Of a stretch of 10,674 nt of DNA, positions 8,032 to 10,674 are shown piece by piece (within the stretch, counting starts at the first letter, position 1; every line of letters begins with the position of its first letter). This stretch comes from JAGLGH01 sp034723595 (GTDB lineage: Archaea; Nanobdellota; Nanobdellia; Woesearchaeales; JAGLGH01): assembly GCA_034723595.1 (NCBI GenBank), contig JAYEPB010000097.1:1-10674 (forward strand), given 5' to 3'. A program made the translations under genes and the position numbers. Under the pieces are notes generated by a model, which saw only the letters and a program-made list of their open reading frames with translations, ran no database searches and had not been told where the DNA came from.

Positions 8032-8319
8032 ATGGCGAAGAAAGTAGTTGCAGACGAAAACATAGTCCAAATCAAGAAAGGTCTTGAGGAAGAGAAAATA
8101 GTAATAGGAAATGACAGGGTCCTGAAGGAGCTTAGAAATGGTAATCTTCTAAAAATTTATCTGAGCGCGAACTGCGCTGAAGATATAAAAGAAACATTAG
8201 ATCATTATGCAAAACTGACAGGCACAGAAATTATACAATTGCCTTATCCAAATGATGAGTTTGCAGTGCTGTGCAAAAAACCTTTCTCTATTTCTGTAAT
8301 AGGGCTTAAAAAAGAATGA
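8032..8319 (+). CDS. rpl30e: 50S ribosomal protein L30e
   Basis: This 95-residue protein belongs to the L7Ae/L30e kink-turn RNA-binding fold of the large ribosomal subunit. In archaea it is commonly encoded between rpoA2 and nusA, as here. Recognisable parts are IKKGLEEEKIVIGNDRVLKEL, the IYLSANCAEDIKETLDHYAK strand-helix segment and the C-terminal LCKKPFSISVIGLKK. ATG 8032 is preceded by GTGGAGAG (8017-8024) at good spacing. An in-frame GTG at 8017 would add 5 residues but is itself part of that binding site. Its TGA overlaps the nusA ATG (ATGA at 8316-8319). Confidence 0.93.
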   Translation: MAKKVVADENIVQIKKGLEEEKIVIGNDRVLKELRNGNLLKIYLSANCAEDIKETLDHYAKLTGTEIIQLPYPNDEFAVLCKKPFSISVIGLKKE

Positions 8320-8732
8320 GCAAAATAAAGTTTGATATAGAATCAATAAAGCTTATGACATTGTTTGAGACTATCACAAGGTCGCATGTTAAGGATATGA
8401 TAATTAGGGAAGGCACTCTGATTTTTATAGTTATGCCAGGGGAGATAGGTAAGGCAATAGGCAAGAAAGCAGGAAATATCAAGAAACTGGAAAGGATATC
8501 CAAGAAGAAGATACGAATTATAGAATATAGTGATGATCTTGAGAAATTTGCCAGGAATGTTATCATGCCGCTCAAAGTGAATAATATAGATATTGAAGGC
8601 AAGATTGTGACAATGACCAGTCCTGACTCGCAGACAAGAGGACTTATTATTGGAAGAGCTGCTGTTAATCTAAGGAATTTTGAAAGTATTGTCAAGAGAT
8701 ATTTTGATATTGATGAGATTAAGGTTGTTTAA
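8316..8732 (+). CDS. nusA: NusA-like transcription elongation/termination factor (two KH domains)
   Basis: This 138-residue protein is the short archaeal form of NusA. It has only the two RNA-binding KH domains and lacks the bacterial N-terminal polymerase-binding and S1 domains. The first KH loop is GEIGKAIGKKAGNIKKLE (about residues 47-64) and the second is GLIIGRAAVNLRNFESI (about 109-125). The length is typical for archaea. It overlaps rpl30e by 4 nt and is the last gene of the operon here. The next elements are a palindromic terminator and a convergent gene. The ribosomal protein genes rps12 and rps7, which often follow nusA in archaea, are absent. Confidence 0.95.
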   Translation: MSKIKFDIESIKLMTLFETITRSHVKDMIIREGTLIFIVMPGEIGKAIGKKAGNIKKLERISKKKIRIIEYSDDLEKFARNVIMPLKVNNIDIEGKIVTMTSPDSQTRGLIIGRAAVNLRNFESIVKRYFDIDEIKVV

Positions 8733-8753
8733 AAAACTTTTGCAAAAGTTTTT
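8732..8753. terminator. Perfect 22-bp palindrome, probable bidirectional terminator
   Basis: The core CTTTTGCAAAAG (8737-8748) extends by five A-T pairs on each side, so the RNA would form a hairpin with a T5 tract (8749-8753) in the 3' arm. The same is true when read from the other strand. It begins at the last base of the nusA stop codon and lies in the 36-nt gap between nusA and the convergent HD-GYP gene, exactly where a shared terminator is expected. Archaeal termination relies mainly on U-tracts, which are present here in both directions. Confidence 0.7.
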
Positions 8754-8768
8754 AACAGTGATGTTTTA

Positions 8769-9575
8769 CTAATCAATATAATTATTAATTAAACTATTCT
8801 TAAAATCTTTGAAAATATATTTATTTAATTTACCTTCATCAACATCTTTTTTGAGCATTTTCAATGCAGCAGGTAATATTATAGTCTCGTTATATGAACG
8901 GCAGGCTGTAAGAGCATCATAACAATCAATAATCCCTAATACCTGTGCAGTCTCTGAAATCTCTTTTTTTATTTTAGGATAGCCGCTGCCATCTAATTTT
9001 TGATGATGTTGATAAGTGGCCTCTGCAACTTTGGCATCTATTTTGCAATTCTTTAGAATATTATATCCTATAATTGGGTGTTCTTTTATCTTTAGATCTT
9101 CTTGTTTAGTAAGTTTTCTTGGTGCTTTAAGGATTTCATCACTTATCTGTGTCTTGCCTATATCATGCAATAATCCAGCTAGAGCATAGTTTTCAATTTC
9201 ATTCTTAAAATGACCCCCTGCATGATAACAAAATTTTAAGGTCATGGCCATAACATTAATCGAATGCAACACAGTTACAGAATCCTTTAATGCCATATTA
9301 TGCAATTGCCCTATAATCTCTGGATTTAGGGCATAGTTTTCAGTTAGAATTTTTACAGTATATGCAATACTTTCAATGTTGCTTTTTCTTGGCTTATTAA
9401 ATGTTTCTTCAACAACATCTGTAATTATATTTTTAATGTTTTGGATATTTTTTGATTCAAAAGCATTAATTAATTTTTGATTTCGTTGTATGAGTATAAC
9501 TTTGTTTTCAGAAGCGAGATGTTTTTTATATTCATCATTAGCTAAATTTTCTATGCAAATTGAATTGTCTTTCAT
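8769..9575 (-). CDS. HD-GYP-type metal-dependent phosphohydrolase (single domain)
   Basis: This 268-residue protein has an unassigned mostly helical N-terminal part (about 1-90) and a C-terminal HD-GYP domain. The metal ligands of the family can be read: H104, H137-D138 in GLLHDIGK, H166 in KEHPIIGY, H190-H191 and D217 in GIIDCYDALT. K141 follows the HD. The signature appears as HHQKLDGSGYP (190-200), with Q where E is usual. Bacterial HD-GYP proteins hydrolyse cyclic-di-GMP or related cyclic dinucleotides. The substrate here is unknown. No REC, GGDEF, PAS or membrane segment is visible, so it is probably cytosolic and its input may come from the N-terminal part or from control of expression. 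It starts at CAT 9573-9575 with only a weak GAG-type binding site, and it ends at TAG. It is visibly more A+T-rich than the polymerase genes. Confidence 0.88.
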   Translation of the reverse strand: MKDNSICIENLANDEYKKHLASENKVILIQRNQKLINAFESKNIQNIKNIITDVVEETFNKPRKSNIESIAYTVKILTENYALNPEIIGQLHNMALKDSVTVLHSINVMAMTLKFCYHAGGHFKNEIENYALAGLLHDIGKTQISDEILKAPRKLTKQEDLKIKEHPIIGYNILKNCKIDAKVAEATYQHHQKLDGSGYPKIKKEISETAQVLGIIDCYDALTACRSYNETIILPAALKMLKKDVDEGKLNKYIFKDFKNSLINNYID

Positions 9576-9592
9576 TTTAATTTCTCAGATAT

Positions 9593-9608
9593 TTTATTGT
9601 ACAATAAA
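9593..9608. promoter_or_regulatory. Perfect 16-bp palindrome, candidate operator
   Basis: TTTATTGTACAATAAA is a perfect inverted repeat lying 17 nt upstream of the HD-GYP start codon. It overlaps the transcription start predicted from the box A at 9621-9630, a common site for archaeal repressors to block polymerase recruitment. No regulator gene is visible in the window, so the binding protein is unknown. Confidence 0.4.
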
Positions 9609-9620
9609 TGAGTCTTTAGA

Positions 9621-9630
9621 TATTAATAAA
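9621..9630 (-). promoter_or_regulatory. Candidate box A for the HD-GYP gene
   Basis: On the minus strand this reads TTTATTAATA, an A+T-rich element similar to archaeal box A. A transcription start about 25 nt downstream would fall near 9600, giving a leader of roughly 25 nt before the ATG at 9575. That predicted start lies inside the palindrome at 9593-9608. Confidence 0.35.
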
Positions 9631-9694
9631 GTTTACTATTAAAAATAATCACTTGTGGGTTTTTCTAAATCATTGTTAAAGGAAGTTTAAAGTC

Positions 9695-9712
9695 AAGAAT
9701 GTTAATATTCTT
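9695..9712. repeat. Imperfect 18-bp palindrome upstream of the repeat-protein gene
   Basis: AAGAAT (9695-9700) and ATTCTT (9707-9712) are inverted around GTTAAT. All but one of the nine potential pairs match, and the remaining one is G-T. It lies in the region shared by the two divergent genes and could be an operator for the plus-strand gene. It also overlaps an in-frame ATG at 9699 that I do not prefer as the start. Confidence 0.35.
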
Positions 9713-9776
9713 AAACACTTGCTCTAAGGATAAGGGACAAAGAACAGGTTGCAGATACTATCTAAAAGTGGTGAAC

Positions 9777-10674
9777 ATGGCAAAATTTAAATACAATCTG
9801 CTATTTCTATATAAAATGACACAAATATTAGAAAAAATATTAAAAAAACGTCAAATAAGTGATTTTTCTAGAGGTTGGATTAAAAATACAACAATAGACG
9901 ATAACACTATCAAAGTTACTTACAGAATTTTGAAAAAAATTGGGTTAAGTGATAGCAAGATTGCAACACAAGCTCAATTGCTCGGCAGGAATCCAGACAC
10001 GATTGAAAGAAACTATCAAAACTTATCAGATTTGGGACTGAAAGACAGCAAGATTGCATCACAAGCTCATCTGCTCAGTATGAATCCAAACACGATTGAA
10101 AGAAATCATCAAAGATTATTAGATTTGGGATTAAAAGATGATAAGATTGCATCTAGAGCTGAGTTGCTAGGCAGGAATCCAGACTCGATTGAAAGAAATT
10201 ATCAGAGATTATTAGATTTGGGATTGAAGGACAGCAAGATTGTATCTAGAGCTGAATTGCTGGACAGAAATCCAGATACGATTGAAAGAAACTATCAAAA
10301 ATTATCAAATTTGGGATTGAATGACAGCAAGATTGCATCTAGAGCTGGATTGTTAAACATGAATCCAGACACGATTGAAAAAAACTATCAGAACCATATT
10401 AGATTATTAAAGCAAAATTATCAAGACACTTATTTTGGCAAAAAAATATTATTGCAGCAAGCGCAGCTTTTAGAAGTTTCCCCAGAAACATTAGAATCGA
10501 ATGTTCAATGGTTTGCAGAAAGAAATCTTGATTATGGTAATGGTGTCTTATTAGGCACAAAACCCCAAACAAAGAGAAAGAAGTTAGCATGGATGTTAAG
10601 AGAACTTTTTGATTATCGAGAAGTTCCTGAATATCAAAGAAAAGAAACAATCAGAAGCATGTATAATTTTGTTA
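9777..10674 (+). CDS. Tandem 31-residue helical repeat protein, mTERF-like (3' end outside window)
   Basis: The frame is open from ATG 9777 to the window edge, giving 299 complete codons without a stop. Residues 55-209 are five consecutive 31-residue repeats. Invariant or near-invariant positions are LGL at 1-3, D5, K7, I8, LL at 14-15, NP at 18-19, TIE at 21-23, N25 and Q27. This pattern (LGL, I, LL, a central P, then a second helix) resembles mTERF repeats, which form superhelical nucleic-acid-binding proteins. Degenerate copies flank the array: IDDNTIKVTYRILKK before it, and LLQQAQLLEVSPETLESNVQ after it, followed by the basic PQTKRKKLAWMLRELFDY. No signal peptide is obvious. GGTGA lies just before ATG 9777. 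In-frame ATGs at 9699 and 9816 are alternative starts. The function is unknown, and RNA or DNA binding is an inference from the repeat pattern. Confidence 0.85.
   Translation, partial: MAKFKYNLLFLYKMTQILEKILKKRQISDFSRGWIKNTTIDDNTIKVTYRILKKIGLSDSKIATQAQLLGRNPDTIERNYQNLSDLGLKDSKIASQAHLLSMNPNTIERNHQRLLDLGLKDDKIASRAELLGRNPDSIERNYQRLLDLGLKDSKIVSRAELLDRNPDTIERNYQKLSNLGLNDSKIASRAGLLNMNPDTIEKNYQNHIRLLKQNYQDTYFGKKILLQQAQLLEVSPETLESNVQWFAERNLDYGNGVLLGTKPQTKRKKLAWMLRELFDYREVPEYQRKETIRSMYNFV
9939..10403 (+). repeat. Five tandem 93-bp direct repeats inside the repeat-protein gene
   Basis: Units begin at 9939, 10032, 10125, 10218 and 10311, each exactly 93 bp and in frame. By my count units 3 and 4 differ at 18 of 93 positions. 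Nine of the sixteen changed codons are synonymous. This indicates fairly recent duplication followed by selection to keep the protein repeat. No insertion or deletion breaks the register across the five units. Confidence 0.93.

Noticed and set aside
9939..10403. CRISPR array
   Set aside because: The regular 93-bp repeats have no spacer/repeat alternation. They are an in-frame coding repeat with many synonymous differences.
10399..10650. Minus-strand open frame opposite the repeat-protein gene
   Set aside because: The plus-strand frame continues the repeat protein with recognisable degenerate repeats. The minus frame shows no family pattern.

Overview
The window comes from an archaeal chromosome. 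Its core is the archaeal RNA polymerase operon, in the order Rpo5/RpoH, B'' and B' (a split Rpo2), A' and A'' (a split Rpo1), ribosomal protein L30e and a two-KH NusA. Upstream lies a tRNA-Lys gene with an intron at the canonical archaeal 37/38 site. The genome is A+T-rich and the gene order after nusA is not the usual euryarchaeal one. That fits a reduced or uncultivated lineage such as a DPANN archaeon (Woesearchaeota-like), but this placement is an inference.

Layout. Positions 1-188 hold the 3' end of an unidentified plus-strand gene, readable in two overlapping frames, so either a gene end plus a chance frame or a frameshift. Positions 189-338 are A+T-rich without a convincing gene. tRNA-Asp(GTC) is at 339-413 and tRNA-Lys(TTT), with a 22-nt intron, is at 453-549. 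The polymerase operon starts 32 nt after tRNA-Lys and runs from 582 to 8732. Its spacing is tight (an 8-nt overlap, two ATGA overlaps, and gaps of 3, 15 and 19 nt), so the genes are probably cotranscribed and partly translationally coupled. The operon ends at a perfect 22-bp palindrome that can act as a terminator in both directions.

Positions 8769-10674 differ in character. They are more A+T-rich and hold two divergent genes. On the minus strand is a compact HD-GYP-type metal-dependent phosphodiesterase, a family best known from bacterial cyclic-di-GMP turnover. On the plus strand, running off the window, is a protein with five near-identical tandem 31-residue helical repeats resembling mitochondrial transcription termination factor (mTERF) repeats. 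The roughly 200-nt region between their starts carries two palindromes suitable as operators.

The polymerase genes together supply the catalytic core, one assembly subunit and an elongation factor, with L30e linking to ribosome synthesis. All catalytic residues I checked are present, but the trigger-loop region of A'' carries two acidic substitutions worth checking. The divergent HD-GYP/repeat-protein pair is the best candidate here for something undescribed.
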